Assembly: GCF_028291725.1 (NCBI RefSeq)
Contig: NZ_JAQGNT010000100.1
Location: 62,001 to 126,000, forward strand
DNA: 64,000 bases
Source: Hydrocarboniphaga sp.
Lineage (GTDB): Bacteria; Pseudomonadota; Gammaproteobacteria; Nevskiales; Nevskiaceae
Reading direction: 5' to 3'
Both the position numbers and the translations under genes were made by a program. Of the stretch, positions 8,709 to 18,100 are shown piece by piece. The notes below the pieces were generated by a model. The model saw only the letters and a program-made list of their open reading frames with translations, was not told the origin of the DNA and ran no database searches. The first letter of the stretch is position 1. Each line of letters opens with the position of its first letter.

Positions 8709-11700
8709 TTGTCTGAGCAGCCGTACCGGTATTGGGCGTTCATCAGCTACAGCCATCACGACGCGCGTGCGGCGGAGCAGCTGCGCCGCTGGCTGGAGCG
8801 TTACTCGGTGCCGCGCCGCCTGGTCGGCCGCGCGTCACCGGCCGGAGCGCTGCCGCGCCGCCTGTTCCCGATCTTTCGTGACCGCGACGAGTTGCCGAGT
8901 TCGGCCGAACTCGGCGGCGTCATCAATCGTGCGCTGCTCGCGTCGCGCTATCTGATCGTGGTGTGCTCGCCGCAGGCCGCAGCGAGCCACTGGGTCAACG
9001 AGGAAATCCGCCAGTTCAAGGCCATGGGCCGCGCCGATCGCGTGCTCGCGCTGATCGTCGACGGCGAGCCCAACGCCGTCGATCCGGCGCATGAATGTTT
9101 TCCGCCGGCGCTGCGCTGGGACGACGATGCCGCCGACAGTTCCACGCGGACGCCGATCGAGCCGATCGCCGCCGATGCGCGGCGTAGCGGCGACGGCGAA
9201 TCGCTGGCGCGGATCAAGCTGGTCTCGGGCCTGCTCAACGTCGGTCTCGACGAGCTGCTGCGCCGCGAACGCCGCCGCCTGCTGCAACTGCGCCTCGCCT
9301 GGTTCTTCGGCCTCGCCACGGCCGCTGCGCTGGCGGCTTCGGCGCTGGTGCTGCAGCAGCGCGAATACGCGGCGCGCGAGCGTGCGGCGACGTTGTCGCG
9401 ACTGGTCGAGAATGGCCGCGGCGAGCTGCTCGCCGGCGCGCAGATGCGCGCGGCGGTGTACTTGTCCGAGGCCTATCGGCAGGGGGTCGACACGCCGGCG
9501 CTGCGTTTCATGCTGCGCCAGGCGATGCAGCCGATCGACGCGCTGACCCAGGTGATCGACAACGGCGAGTCGGTGCGCGCGATGGCGCTGAGCCGCGACG
9601 ACCGCAGCCTGGTCACTTTGTCCAGCTCCGGCGAGCTGCGTGTCTGGTCGCAGCCATCCGGCCGTGAGCTGGCGCATCTGCCAGTTCCGGACTTCGCAAG
9701 CAGCCAGGCGTTCTGCGGCCCGCTGCTGAGTGACGACGGCAGCCGGCTGATGTTCGCCACCGTCCCCAGCGATGGCGGCGCCGCGTTGTTGCAGGTCTGG
9801 TCGCTGCCGGACGGCGCGCGCCTGCTGCAGGTGCCGATGGCGAATTTCAACTGCACCGTGACGGTGCCTTTCAGCCCCGACGGCTCAAAGCTGCTGGCGA
9901 TCGCACCGAACGGCCGGCCCACAGTGTGGCCGCTGGCCGGCGGCGCCGCGTGGTCCGCGCCCGGCGCCGAAGGTAGCGAGGCCACCGCGGTGAGTTTCAG
10001 CGCCGACGGCCGCTGGCTCGCCGCCGGCTACCGCGACGGCAGCGTGCTGCTGTGGGAGCCCGGCAACAACAGGCCGGTGCTGCGCCTGACTGGCCTGGGC
10101 CAGACCGTCATGGGTATCGATTTCCAGCCGGCGGGCGATGTGCTGGTGGCCAATGGCGTCGACGGCGCCATGCGCGGATGGACCGTACCCGACGGCCACA
10201 TCGCGTTTGCCGGCGGCCATGCCCAGCCGATCTACCAGATGCAGTTTGCGGCCGCCGCCAAGCGCCTGTTGACGCTGGGATCGGACGGCGAGCGCGTCTG
10301 GCGCACCGACAACGGCAGCCTGGTCTATGCCAGCGGCAGCAGCAACCGTTTTGCGTCCAGCTCGCTGCGCGCCGACGGCGAGCAGCTGGCCCGGGTCGAA
10401 TGGCGCCAGACCGTGGTGTCGGACGTCATCAGCTCGAAGCCGCTGTTCACGTTCAACGTCGACGCCACCGTGGCCTTGTTCACCGGCAGCGGCGCGCAGC
10501 TGATGAGCGCCGACCCCGACGGCCATATCGCGATCTGGAGCGAGCGCTTCCGGCCGGTGGCCAGCGCCTGGCATGGCCCGCGCGTCGGTCAGCCGCCCAC
10601 CTGGTGGTCGCCGCTGGTGGCCTTCGCGCAGCTGTCCGACGGCCGTGTGCTGAGTGGTGGCCCGGATGGCCGCCTGCTGCTGTGGAACGGCCGGGATCTC
10701 GTGCCGGTCGGGCGCTTGGCGGATCAGGGCGCGGCCATCAGCGTGGTCGCGGCGACGCCGGACGGCCAGCGCGCCGCCGCCGCGGACGTCTCCGGCCGCA
10801 TCGAGCTGTGGGATCTTGCCAGCGGCCGGTCGCTGCAGCGTTTCGACCTGCCGGGCCATTTCATCTCCAAGCTGCTGATCAGCCCGGACGGGCACTACCT
10901 GTTCGCAGCCGACCGCTCCAACCACGGCTATCTGTGGCGTACCGACGACGGCCGGCGCCTGGCGGACTACGCGATGGACTCGCGCTTTGCCGCGGATTTC
11001 AGCGAGGACTCGACGCACCTGGCGATCGGCGTGCAGCACCGCGTACAGACCATCGCGCTGGCCTCGCTGACCACCGAGCTGAGCGAGTCTCTGGCAGCGA
11101 GCGACCCACCCGTCGGCTGCCTGAAGTTTGCGCCGGCATCCGATGCGCTGGTGGCGATGGCCGACGACGAGAGCGGCGCGGCGCGCTGGGTTTCGTTGCG
11201 CGGCAGCGAGCGCCGGCAGCTGAGCATCGACGGCGCCACCGGCTGCTTCAAGGCGGAGTTCGAGCGCAGCGGCGAGCGGGTGCTGCTGCAGCAGGGCGGA
11301 TCTTCGGTTTCGATCTGGGAGCCGCGGAGCAATCGCCTGCTCAAGCTGGGCGAACACGCGGGCCCGATCTTCGACGCGCACTGGAGCCCGGACGGCCGCT
11401 TCGTCGTCACCGGCGCGCTCGACGGCCTGGCCGACGTCGCCGACAGCTACGACGGCAAGCTGTTGCAGAAACTGGCGGTCCACGCCGGGCAGGTGTCGGC
11501 GGCGGCGTTCTCGCTTGACGGCGTCACGGTTTACAGCGCCGGCGACGACGGCCGCCTGCAGGCCTGGGAAGCCGGCCTGGAAACCCGGCCCGCCGTCGAG
11601 ATCGCCAGCAAGGTCGCCTGCATCAGCCCGTGGCGGCTCGACGGCACCGCGCTGATCACGCAGTCCGTCGATCTGAGGAACTGCGTCGGGGCCGAACCCG

Positions 11701-11720
11701 CCGCGGCGCGCAAGCCATGA
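8709..11720 (+). CDS. TIR domain, transmembrane segment, WD40 propeller protein
   Basis: This 1003-residue protein starts at a TTG (8709-8711) behind GAGGGG. Residues 8-130 are a TIR_2-type domain: FISYSHHD at 11-18, FRDRDELP near 56-63, and SHWVNEE at 93-99. The Glu98/99 pair sits where NADase TIRs keep their catalytic glutamate. A single membrane helix spans about residues 196-216, with Arg-rich flanks. From about 285 to the end at least eight WD40-like blades are visible (for example DGSVLLWEP, SGRIELWDL, DGRLQAWEA). The layout suggests an inner-membrane protein with a sensing propeller on the side opposite the TIR. It is divergent from the SLOG/cyclase-homology gene and convergent with the lipoprotein gene. 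NADase activity and partnership are inferences. Confidence 0.8.
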   Translation: MSEQPYRYWAFISYSHHDARAAEQLRRWLERYSVPRRLVGRASPAGALPRRLFPIFRDRDELPSSAELGGVINRALLASRYLIVVCSPQAAASHWVNEEIRQFKAMGRADRVLALIVDGEPNAVDPAHECFPPALRWDDDAADSSTRTPIEPIAADARRSGDGESLARIKLVSGLLNVGLDELLRRERRRLLQLRLAWFFGLATAAALAASALVLQQREYAARERAATLSRLVENGRGELLAGAQMRAAVYLSEAYRQGVDTPALRFMLRQAMQPIDALTQVIDNGESVRAMALSRDDRSLVTLSSSGELRVWSQPSGRELAHLPVPDFASSQAFCGPLLSDDGSRLMFATVPSDGGAALLQVWSLPDGARLLQVPMANFNCTVTVPFSPDGSKLLAIAPNGRPTVWPLAGGAAWSAPGAEGSEATAVSFSADGRWLAAGYRDGSVLLWEPGNNRPVLRLTGLGQTVMGIDFQPAGDVLVANGVDGAMRGWTVPDGHIAFAGGHAQPIYQMQFAAAAKRLLTLGSDGERVWRTDNGSLVYASGSSNRFASSSLRADGEQLARVEWRQTVVSDVISSKPLFTFNVDATVALFTGSGAQLMSADPDGHIAIWSERFRPVASAWHGPRVGQPPTWWSPLVAFAQLSDGRVLSGGPDGRLLLWNGRDLVPVGRLADQGAAISVVAATPDGQRAAAADVSGRIELWDLASGRSLQRFDLPGHFISKLLISPDGHYLFAADRSNHGYLWRTDDGRRLADYAMDSRFAADFSEDSTHLAIGVQHRVQTIALASLTTELSESLAASDPPVGCLKFAPASDALVAMADDESGAARWVSLRGSERRQLSIDGATGCFKAEFERSGERVLLQQGGSSVSIWEPRSNRLLKLGEHAGPIFDAHWSPDGRFVVTGALDGLADVADSYDGKLLQKLAVHAGQVSAAAFSLDGVTVYSAGDDGRLQAWEAGLETRPAVEIASKVACISPWRLDGTALITQSVDLRNCVGAEPAAARKP

Positions 11721-11745
11721 AGCGGGCGGGCCTCGACTTGGCGCC

Positions 11746-12888
11746 TCACCAGGATTTCGCGAGATTCCAGTACACCGCGCCGCCGCTCAGATTGGGGTCG
11801 GCGCTCTCGTTCCAGCGGTAGCTCAGATTCGCGTTGACCAGGTTGGACAAGCCCAGCCGCTGCTGCAGCCAGGAGCGCAGATCCAGGCCGACCGCGACCT
11901 GGTCGACCGGGCTCGCGGCGCCGGGCACGTACCACAGCGGATCGGCGTCGCGCTGCCAGCCGGCGGTGACCGCGACATTGGCGATTTCGCGGCGCAGATT
12001 CGCCTGTGCGACCCACTGGCCCGCCTCGGCGCCATCGATCTCGGTGACCCGGCGCACACCGACCGCGGTGTCACCGGTCCAGGGGCCCGCCGAGCGGGTC
12101 TGCGACAGCTGCAGTTCATAGCCCGAGGCAGCCGGGCCGGTGCTCTGCTGCATCGTTGACGGCAGTGTCTCGAGCATCGTGAATCGCAGGCGGCCGGATC
12201 GATCCGCCGGGCCAAACTGCCAGGCGCCACTCCAGCTGTCGACACCCAGCCCGCCGGCAACGCGATCTGGGGCGTTGACGCTGCAGCTGCGCGCGCCGAA
12301 CTGCAGCGACTGGTCCGCCGCGCCGAGCACGCCGAGGCCCAGCTGCACTTTGCCGCCCAGGCTGCAATCCAGCGGTGTCGCCGGGTCCGCGACGCTACGC
12401 TGGGTCGCGGCCCATTGCAGCTGCAGGCTCAGCGGCGAAGTGGTCCACGCCAGCTGCGCCTGGTGCTGCTCGCGCCGCTGCGTATCGCCGGCCGAGGTCA
12501 GCGTGCTGCTGTCGACAGTGTTGAAGCTCAGGCTCGGCTTGCCGCCGGCAACGCTGGGCAGCGCCGTCGCCACCGATTGCGTGAACGCACCGCCGCCGAT
12601 TTGCGAGGGCGCCGCTAGCAGCGGCGCGGTTTGAGGATGATCGGCCAGCCGCGGCAGCAGGTCGCCGCCCTGGATCGCGTAGCCCGCCTGGTAATTGACC
12701 AGATCAAGCGGCCCGGCAACGCTGACGCGGCTGTCGATCCAGTTGCTGCTGGGCGCGTCGCGGTCGGCGATGACGCCGCCGATGCTGAGCTGCGGCGCGC
12801 GGGTGTCGGGAGCCTTGTCGGGGACCGGGGGTGCCGCAGCGCAGCCGAGCAGCAGCGCGGCGGCACAACAAAACGGCAGGGGGCGCAT
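11746..12888 (-). CDS. Predicted lipoprotein of unknown function, last gene of the hvf operon
   Basis: This 380-residue protein starts at the ATG at 12886-12888 (MRPLPFCCAAALLLGC). LLLGC is a lipobox with Cys16 as the lipidated residue. The long open frame upstream in this phase is the shadow of hvfC and was excluded. The rest is rich in alternating hydrophobic/polar strands (LSLQLQWAA, VQLGLGVLG, NANLSYRWNES) and ends in Trp, suggesting a beta-rich, perhaps barrel-like, outer-membrane lipoprotein. It lies 71 bp after hvfC on the same strand, so it is probably co-transcribed with hvfABC. I do not recognise the family. Confidence 0.7.
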   Translation of the reverse strand: MRPLPFCCAAALLLGCAAAPPVPDKAPDTRAPQLSIGGVIADRDAPSSNWIDSRVSVAGPLDLVNYQAGYAIQGGDLLPRLADHPQTAPLLAAPSQIGGGAFTQSVATALPSVAGGKPSLSFNTVDSSTLTSAGDTQRREQHQAQLAWTTSPLSLQLQWAATQRSVADPATPLDCSLGGKVQLGLGVLGAADQSLQFGARSCSVNAPDRVAGGLGVDSWSGAWQFGPADRSGRLRFTMLETLPSTMQQSTGPAASGYELQLSQTRSAGPWTGDTAVGVRRVTEIDGAEAGQWVAQANLRREIANVAVTAGWQRDADPLWYVPGAASPVDQVAVGLDLRSWLQQRLGLSNLVNANLSYRWNESADPNLSGGAVYWNLAKSW

Positions 12889-12959
12889 CGCTGAAATCAA
12901 TCGACCATCCTTGGTCTTTCCATCGCGTCGGCTTGTGGACCGCTGATGCCACGCAAGAT

Positions 12960-13880
12960 TCAGGCAGAACGCGAACCCAGGATGATGTCGCGCTGGACCA
13001 GGCCGTTGAGCAGCGTCGAGCCGGCCTCGACGATCGCGTCCGGATCGGCGTTGTCGAGTTCGACGGCCAGTGTCTGCAGCAGATCGCGCGCGCTGAGCTG
13101 GGGCTGCGATTCGATCGCGCGCAACAGCAGCAAGGTCAGCGCATTGATCTCCATGAAGCGCACTTCGTCGCCGCGGTTGCGGTACACGCACAGATAGGTC
13201 GCATCGGCCGGCGCACTCTGCGGCTGATGCTCCATGCCGATGCGATGCACCGGGTAGCGATAGCTCAAGGTCCAGGCCAGCGGCGACAGCTGTGGCGGCC
13301 GCTCGAACGAGAACGGCAGCTCGGCTTTCAGCTCCGTGGGATCGCTCGCCAGCGCCAGCTCCACCCATTCGTAATGGCACAGCTCCGCGATCCAGCCCGG
13401 ATCGCCGCCGCGTTCGCCGGCACTAGCAGCCTGTCGGGCTTGGGAGATCGTAGCGAGGGTTTGGCCTGCTGTGTCCAAGCTGTGGGCGACTGAGGAAAAT
13501 ATCGAGTCATATTTGACGAGGGCGCCCGCAGCTTGGGCGCAGCGGGCCGAAGCCGCAGTAGATCTTGCCAAGCCCGACAGGCTGCTAGCGTCGAGCCAGG
13601 CGATGAAGTCTTCCGGCAGATGGCGCAGCTCCGGGTTCTGGCAACGATGTTCGGCGACAAAGCGGCGCAGGCGCGCATGCCAGTCGTCATCGCCGCAGAT
13701 CGAGCGCAGCACCGGGAACGTGCCGGCCAGCGTGCGCTCGATGTTGTTGTAGACCAGGCGTCGGTAAACCTGCAGCGCCGCGGGCGAAACGCCGTCGGGC
13801 GCATCGAGCTGCGGATCGCGCAGCGCGGCCGTCAGTGCGTACTGTGTTTTCGCGAGCGCCGTCGCGGCTGCGCTAGACAT
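12960..13880 (-). CDS. hvfC: HvfC/BufC family RiPP maturation partner, interrupted by an in-frame insertion
   Basis: This 306-residue protein has an N-terminal DUF2063 DNA-binding-like domain (VYRRLVYNNIERTLAGTFPVL) and a C-terminal part with HYEWVELAL and RGDEVRFMEINALTLLLL, both typical of HvfC/BufC. HvfC partners the DUF692 enzyme HvfB in modifying Cys residues of the HvfA precursor peptide. Residues 99-152 (54 residues) have no counterpart in the family. They are encoded by the palindromic element at 13423-13588, whose net length (162 bp) preserves the frame. Without it the protein would be 252 residues, the usual size. The gene overlaps hvfB by 8 bp, implying translational coupling. Whether the insert is tolerated is unknown. 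Confidence 0.88.
   Translation of the reverse strand: MSSAAATALAKTQYALTAALRDPQLDAPDGVSPAALQVYRRLVYNNIERTLAGTFPVLRSICGDDDWHARLRRFVAEHRCQNPELRHLPEDFIAWLDASSLSGLARSTAASARCAQAAGALVKYDSIFSSVAHSLDTAGQTLATISQARQAASAGERGGDPGWIAELCHYEWVELALASDPTELKAELPFSFERPPQLSPLAWTLSYRYPVHRIGMEHQPQSAPADATYLCVYRNRGDEVRFMEINALTLLLLRAIESQPQLSARDLLQTLAVELDNADPDAIVEAGSTLLNGLVQRDIILGSRSA
13423..13588. mobile_element. 166-bp MITE-like element inserted in frame in hvfC
   Basis: Perfect 21-bp terminal inverted repeats start CTAGCAGCCTGTCGGGCTTG and end with the exact complement. Internal segments are also partly complementary (GTCCAAGCTGTGGGCG against CGCCCGCAGCTTGGGC), so the whole element can fold into a long imperfect hairpin. 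The CTAG (or TA) at each end may be the target duplication. The offset between the two CTAGs is 162 bp, exactly 54 codons. No transposase is carried. Confidence 0.82.
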
Positions 13881-14706
13881 GCATCGGCTCGTTCATGGCG
13901 CGCGCCTGATGCGCGCGCAGCGTCTGCAATTCTGCCAGCAGCTGCGGCCACGGCGGCAGATTGAAGTCGCGCTCGAGCACGGTCGGCAGCACGCCGAAGC
14001 GCGCATACGCATGATCCAGCAGCGCCCACACCGGCGCGATCACCGCCTCGCCATGCGTGTCGATGCGCAGGCCGTCGGCCTGCAGCTGATGCCCGGCGAC
14101 ATGCAGGCCGCGCACCCGGCCGAGCGGCAGCGAGTCGATCAGCGCGCTCGCGTCCTCGCCGTGATTCATCGCGTTGACGTAGACATTGTTGACGTCGAGC
14201 ACCAGATCGCAGTCCGCGCGCTCGATCACCGCATTCAGAAACTGCGCTTCGCTGAGTTCTCCGGGCAGACGTGCATAGGCGCTGATGTTCTCCAGCGCGA
14301 TGGTCCGCTCCAGCACGTCCTGCACGATCGCGACGCGCCCGGCCAGGTGCTCGACCGCCTCGTCGGTGAACGGCAGCGGCAGCAGTTCGTAGAGCTGGCC
14401 GTCGTCGCTGCAGAACGACAGGTGATCGCTGTAGTCGGCGATATCGTGCGCGTCGAGGAAGCCGCGCAGGCGCCGCAGCCAGTCCAGATCCAGCGGGGCC
14501 GGCCCGCCGATCGACAGCGCCAGGCCGTGCGCGCGCAGCGGATAGCGCTCGCTCAGCGCGCGAAAACGCCGGCCGAGCGCGCCGCCGACTTCCATCCAGT
14601 TTTCCGGCGCGGCCTCCAGAAAGTCCGGCGCGCCCAGTGCCTCATCGGCCTGCGCCAGCGGATCGAGCAAAGCCCGCCGCAGGCCGAGTCCGGCCGCTAC
14701 CGTCAT
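13873..14706 (-). CDS. hvfB: HvfB/BufB DUF692 multinuclear iron enzyme
   Basis: This 277-residue DUF692 protein starts at the ATG at 14704-14706 (MTVAAGLGLRRALLDPLA). An upstream in-frame extension is the shadow of hvfA. Family features are visible: HGLALSIGG, YSDHLSFCS, LENIS, LVLDVNNVYVNA and HVAGHQ. These supply the His/Asp/Glu ligands of the two- or three-iron site seen in MbnB-type enzymes. Such enzymes with a partner (here HvfC) convert Cys residues of a precursor to oxazolone-thioamide groups that bind copper. It starts 19 nt after the stop of hvfA and overlaps hvfC. Confidence 0.93.
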   Translation of the reverse strand: MTVAAGLGLRRALLDPLAQADEALGAPDFLEAAPENWMEVGGALGRRFRALSERYPLRAHGLALSIGGPAPLDLDWLRRLRGFLDAHDIADYSDHLSFCSDDGQLYELLPLPFTDEAVEHLAGRVAIVQDVLERTIALENISAYARLPGELSEAQFLNAVIERADCDLVLDVNNVYVNAMNHGEDASALIDSLPLGRVRGLHVAGHQLQADGLRIDTHGEAVIAPVWALLDHAYARFGVLPTVLERDFNLPPWPQLLAELQTLRAHQARAMNEPMHV

Positions 14707-14725
14707 CGGGTCGCTGCGCGCGCTG

Positions 14726-15040
14726 CTACTTCTTGGCCGCCGGCGCAGGCTGCTGCTCGCTCGCAACTTTCTGCGCAGCCTTGGCGTCGGCCGCCTTGGC
14801 ATCCGCGCTCTTGTCCGAGGCCGCGCCGCCCATGTCACCGCCGCAGCCGCCTTCGCCGCAGCTGTGCTCAGCCTGCTTCTTCGAGGCGGCCGCATCATCC
14901 GCCGAGGCGAGCGTATAGCCCGACGCCAGGTCCGTGGCCTGAAACGTCGGTGCTGCCGCCTGCGCGCCGATCGCGCCCAGGCCCAGGCCGGCGCCGATCA
15001 GCCGCGCCAGCGGCCGGTTGCGGAGGGTCGGTTTGTTCAT
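14726..15040 (-). CDS. hvfA: HvfA/bufferin-like precursor peptide
   Basis: This 104-residue protein starts at the ATG at 15038-15040 with a GGAG ribosome binding site. A signal-peptide-like N-terminus (RLIGAGLGLGAIGAQAAA) is followed by a short Cys-containing core HSCGEGGCGG (Cys61 and Cys66). An Ala/Lys-rich tail of about 35 residues ends the protein. The CGEG-type motif and its place directly before DUF692 and DUF2063 genes identify it as the RiPP precursor of an hvf/buf operon. Known members carry several EGKCG-like repeats; here only two Cys remain, so at most two modified residues are expected. The likely role is periplasmic copper buffering. The Ala/Lys tail is unusual and low in complexity. 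Confidence 0.85.
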   Translation of the reverse strand: MNKPTLRNRPLARLIGAGLGLGAIGAQAAAPTFQATDLASGYTLASADDAAASKKQAEHSCGEGGCGGDMGGAASDKSADAKAADAKAAQKVASEQQPAPAAKK

Positions 15041-15105
15041 CGGTAAAACTCCAGAGAAAAGCTCGAAGCCCATGATGGTACCCAGCCGCCGCCGCTGGAA
15101 CCACC

Positions 15106-15187
15106 CGTAGGTCGGCAATACCTTGCCGACGTGCACCCTACGATGCGCAATCACTGCCTCACGTCGGCCAGGGCTTGCCGACCTACG
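15106..15187. repeat. Paired GTAG-foot REP (GTAGGTCGGCAA type), copy 2
   Basis: The layout is that of the copy at 6006-6087: CGTAGGTCGGCAATACCTTG, a spacer, and a complementary arm ending GCTTGCCGACCTACG. Base changes in the two arms are partly independent, so it is an older copy. The CTA at 15183-15185 gives the TAG stop of the large kinase gene, and the other end lies 66 bp upstream of hvfA. Confidence 0.8.
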
Positions 15188-18100
15188 ACGGCGCTACCAC
15201 GACGCGGTCGCGTCCCTGGCGCTTGGCCTCGTACAAGGCCGCGTCGGCCAAACTCACGAGCCGGGCAGCGGTCTGGTCTTCGGCCGGCACCAGCACGGCA
15301 ATCCCGATGCTCACGGTGACGATGCCGCGATCCGCGCCGCCGTGGATCTTGGCCAGCGCGGCGACGGCGGCGCGGCTGCGCTCGGCCAGCGGCAGCGCCA
15401 TGTGCATTTCCGCGTCCGGCAGGATCAGCGCGAACTCTTCGCCGCCGTAGCGCGCCGCCAGATCGATGCCCTGGCGTACGCTGCCGGCCAGCGCCGCGGC
15501 CACGCCGCTCAGGCAGACATCGCCTGCGGGGTGGCCGTAGAGATCGTTGTAGCGCTTGAAGTGATCGACATCGATCATCGCGATGCCGAGCGAGCGGCGC
15601 ATGCGCAGCGCCCGCCGCCATTCGCACTCCAGGGTTTCGGTGAAGCGCCGGCGGTTGGGCAGCCCGGTCAGCTCGTCGGTGAGGCTGAGCGTCTCCAGCC
15701 GCAGATTGGCGGACTCCAGGGCCTGGGTGCGCTCGATCACCTTGCGCTCCAGCGAGGCGTAGAGCAGTGCATTCTCCAGCGATACCGCGAGCTGGCCGGC
15801 GACCAGCTGCACCGCGTCCAGGCGCCAGGCCGAGAACGCGGCGCTGCTCAGCCGGTTCTCCAGCACCAGCATCGCGCGCATCACACCCTGCATCAGCACC
15901 GGCACGATCAGCAGCGAGCAGCGTTGCAGCGTCGCCAGATACGGGTCGTGCGCGAAGCGGTCGTCGCGGGTGGCGTCTTCCACCAGCAGCGTCGCGCCGC
16001 TGCGCTCGGTGTAGCGCAGCGCCGACAGCGGCAGCAGCGCTAGCGCCTCGGGCTCGTCGAGCGCCAGCATGTCGGCGCCCCGATCCGTGGCCCGCACCAG
16101 CGCCCAGCCCGAGGACGCTTCGGAGCGCATCACCAGCTGCACGCCGGAGGCGCCGGTCATCGCGCCGAGCGCTTCGTCGAGGCGCAGCCGCAGCCGCGCC
16201 ATGCTGGTTTCCGAGCTGAGCGCCTGCGACACCCGCAGCACCGCCAGCATGTCGATGGAATCGACCGAGACGCTGCCTTCGTCCGTGGTTTGCGAGTACG
16301 AGCCGGAATGGGGGCCGTGGCTGGAGCGAGTGGGCCCCGCTTGGTGCATCGACTGCAGCAAAGGATGGCCGCGTTCCAGCTCGGCAAGCTTGGCGGCCGC
16401 GCCCCAGGCGCGGTATTCGCGATAAGCCTCGGCGAGCAGCTGCCGGCTGCGATGCGTCAGCCCCTGTTCGAGGTGGAAGGCGCTCGCGCGCTCGGCGATC
16501 AGTGCGCGATGCCAGACGCGCGAGCGCGCGAGCGCCTCGTGCAGCGCGCCGTCGAAGGCGCGTGCGGCGGCCCAGGTGTCGCCGCGGCTCCAGGCGCGTT
16601 CCGCCTGAGCCAGCAGCGACAGATGCAGGAAATTGGCGGGCGCATCGGCGGCGCGATCCGCCAGAAAGTCCACGCAGCGGTCCAGTTCCATCGCGGCCTC
16701 GGCGCGCTGCCCGACAGGGCCGCTGCGCGTGCGCTCGGCGCAGGCCAGGGCCTGCAGCAGATGCGCGGTGGCGGTGCCGGGCGTGCTCTGGATGTAGGGC
16801 AGCAGCGGCATCGCCGCGGCGGCGTGGATCAGCAGATCGTCGGTGTGGCCGAAAATCGCGGCACTGATGGCGCGGGCGATGTGGAAGTTGGCGGCGGCGG
16901 TGGGATTGAGCGCCAGGCCTTGCAGATAACGCGCCTGCTCGAAATCGGCATCGTCAAAGCTGCCGGGCGCGGTGGTGCTGCCGGCCAGCGAGCGGCACAG
17001 CTGCCGCCACGCCAGATAGGCCGCTGCCGCCTGGTCGTTGCCGGTGCGCGCGGCGAAGGCCAGCCCGGCCTGCGCGTCCGCCAGTGCGCTCTCGAACCGC
17101 GGTGCGCAGTCGAAGATGATCTGGATCGAGACGTAATAGGTGAAGCAGGCGTTCTGCAGATCGCCGCCGCGCATCAGCCCTTCGTGAGCGCGCTGTGCCT
17201 GCTGCAGGTTGTCTTCGAGCGAGCCGGACCAGTGGCCGCTGCCCAGCGAGAACAGAAACCGCGCCTGCGAGGTTTCCGGCTCATAGCCGCGCGCCTCGCC
17301 GTAGGCCAGCACGCGGCGGGTCACGCGGTCGCCGGTGCGATAGTCCTGGCGCAGCGCCATCATCACGAAGGGCACGTGGGCCAGCGGCCCGATCAGCGCC
17401 GCGCAGGGGCCGTAGTCGGTCCAAAGCCGGTGCGCTTCGGTAGCCAGCCAGGCCATCATCACCTGGTCGCCGAAGAACGACGGCGGCATCAGGCGATTGA
17501 TCATGCGCGCGGTGGCCAGCACGCGCCGATCGCTCATCTCCGCGGTAGCCGGCGGCTCGCGGTTGCTCCAGTAGTAGATCCGCTTGAGCCCGGCTTCGAT
17601 GGCGCCGGGCAGCGATTCCGGCGGCGGCACCGGCAGGCCGAGCCGCAGCAGCGCCTGCCGGCCGAGCGCGAGCGCATCCGGAATGCGGCCGCGGTTGGTG
17701 AGGCTGCTCACCTGCACGCAGGCGGCCTCGTCCCAGGCGCAAGGCTCGGCACCGAGCGGCGCGAGCGTGGCGAAGACGCCGTCGGCATCGTCGAGCCGGC
17801 CGAGGTTGTAGAGCGCCGCATGGCGGCCTGCCTGCAAGGGCGCGATCAGGCTGTCGTCCGCTTGCGGCAGCCGCAGCAGCAGCTGCAGCGCGGCATCGAG
17901 ATAGCGCTCGACCCGCACGTGGTTGGCCAGCAGCTGGGCGTGCGCCGCGCCGGCCTGCAACAGCGCTGCGGCGCGGCGCCATTCCTGCGCATCGGTGAGC
18001 GCATCGCCCGCCGCCAGATACTGCTCGGCGGCGGCCGGCGCGTGAACCGGCAGCGTCGCCAGCCGGCGCGCGAGCCGCAGATGCGTCTGTTGCCGATCGA

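Noticed and set aside
11141-11746. Antisense small gene near the 3' end of the TIR-WD40 gene
   Set aside because: No ribosome binding site and only shadow-like composition.
12889-13380. N-terminal extension of the hvf-operon lipoprotein frame
   Set aside because: It lies entirely over hvfC in another frame; the lipobox start at 12888 is better.
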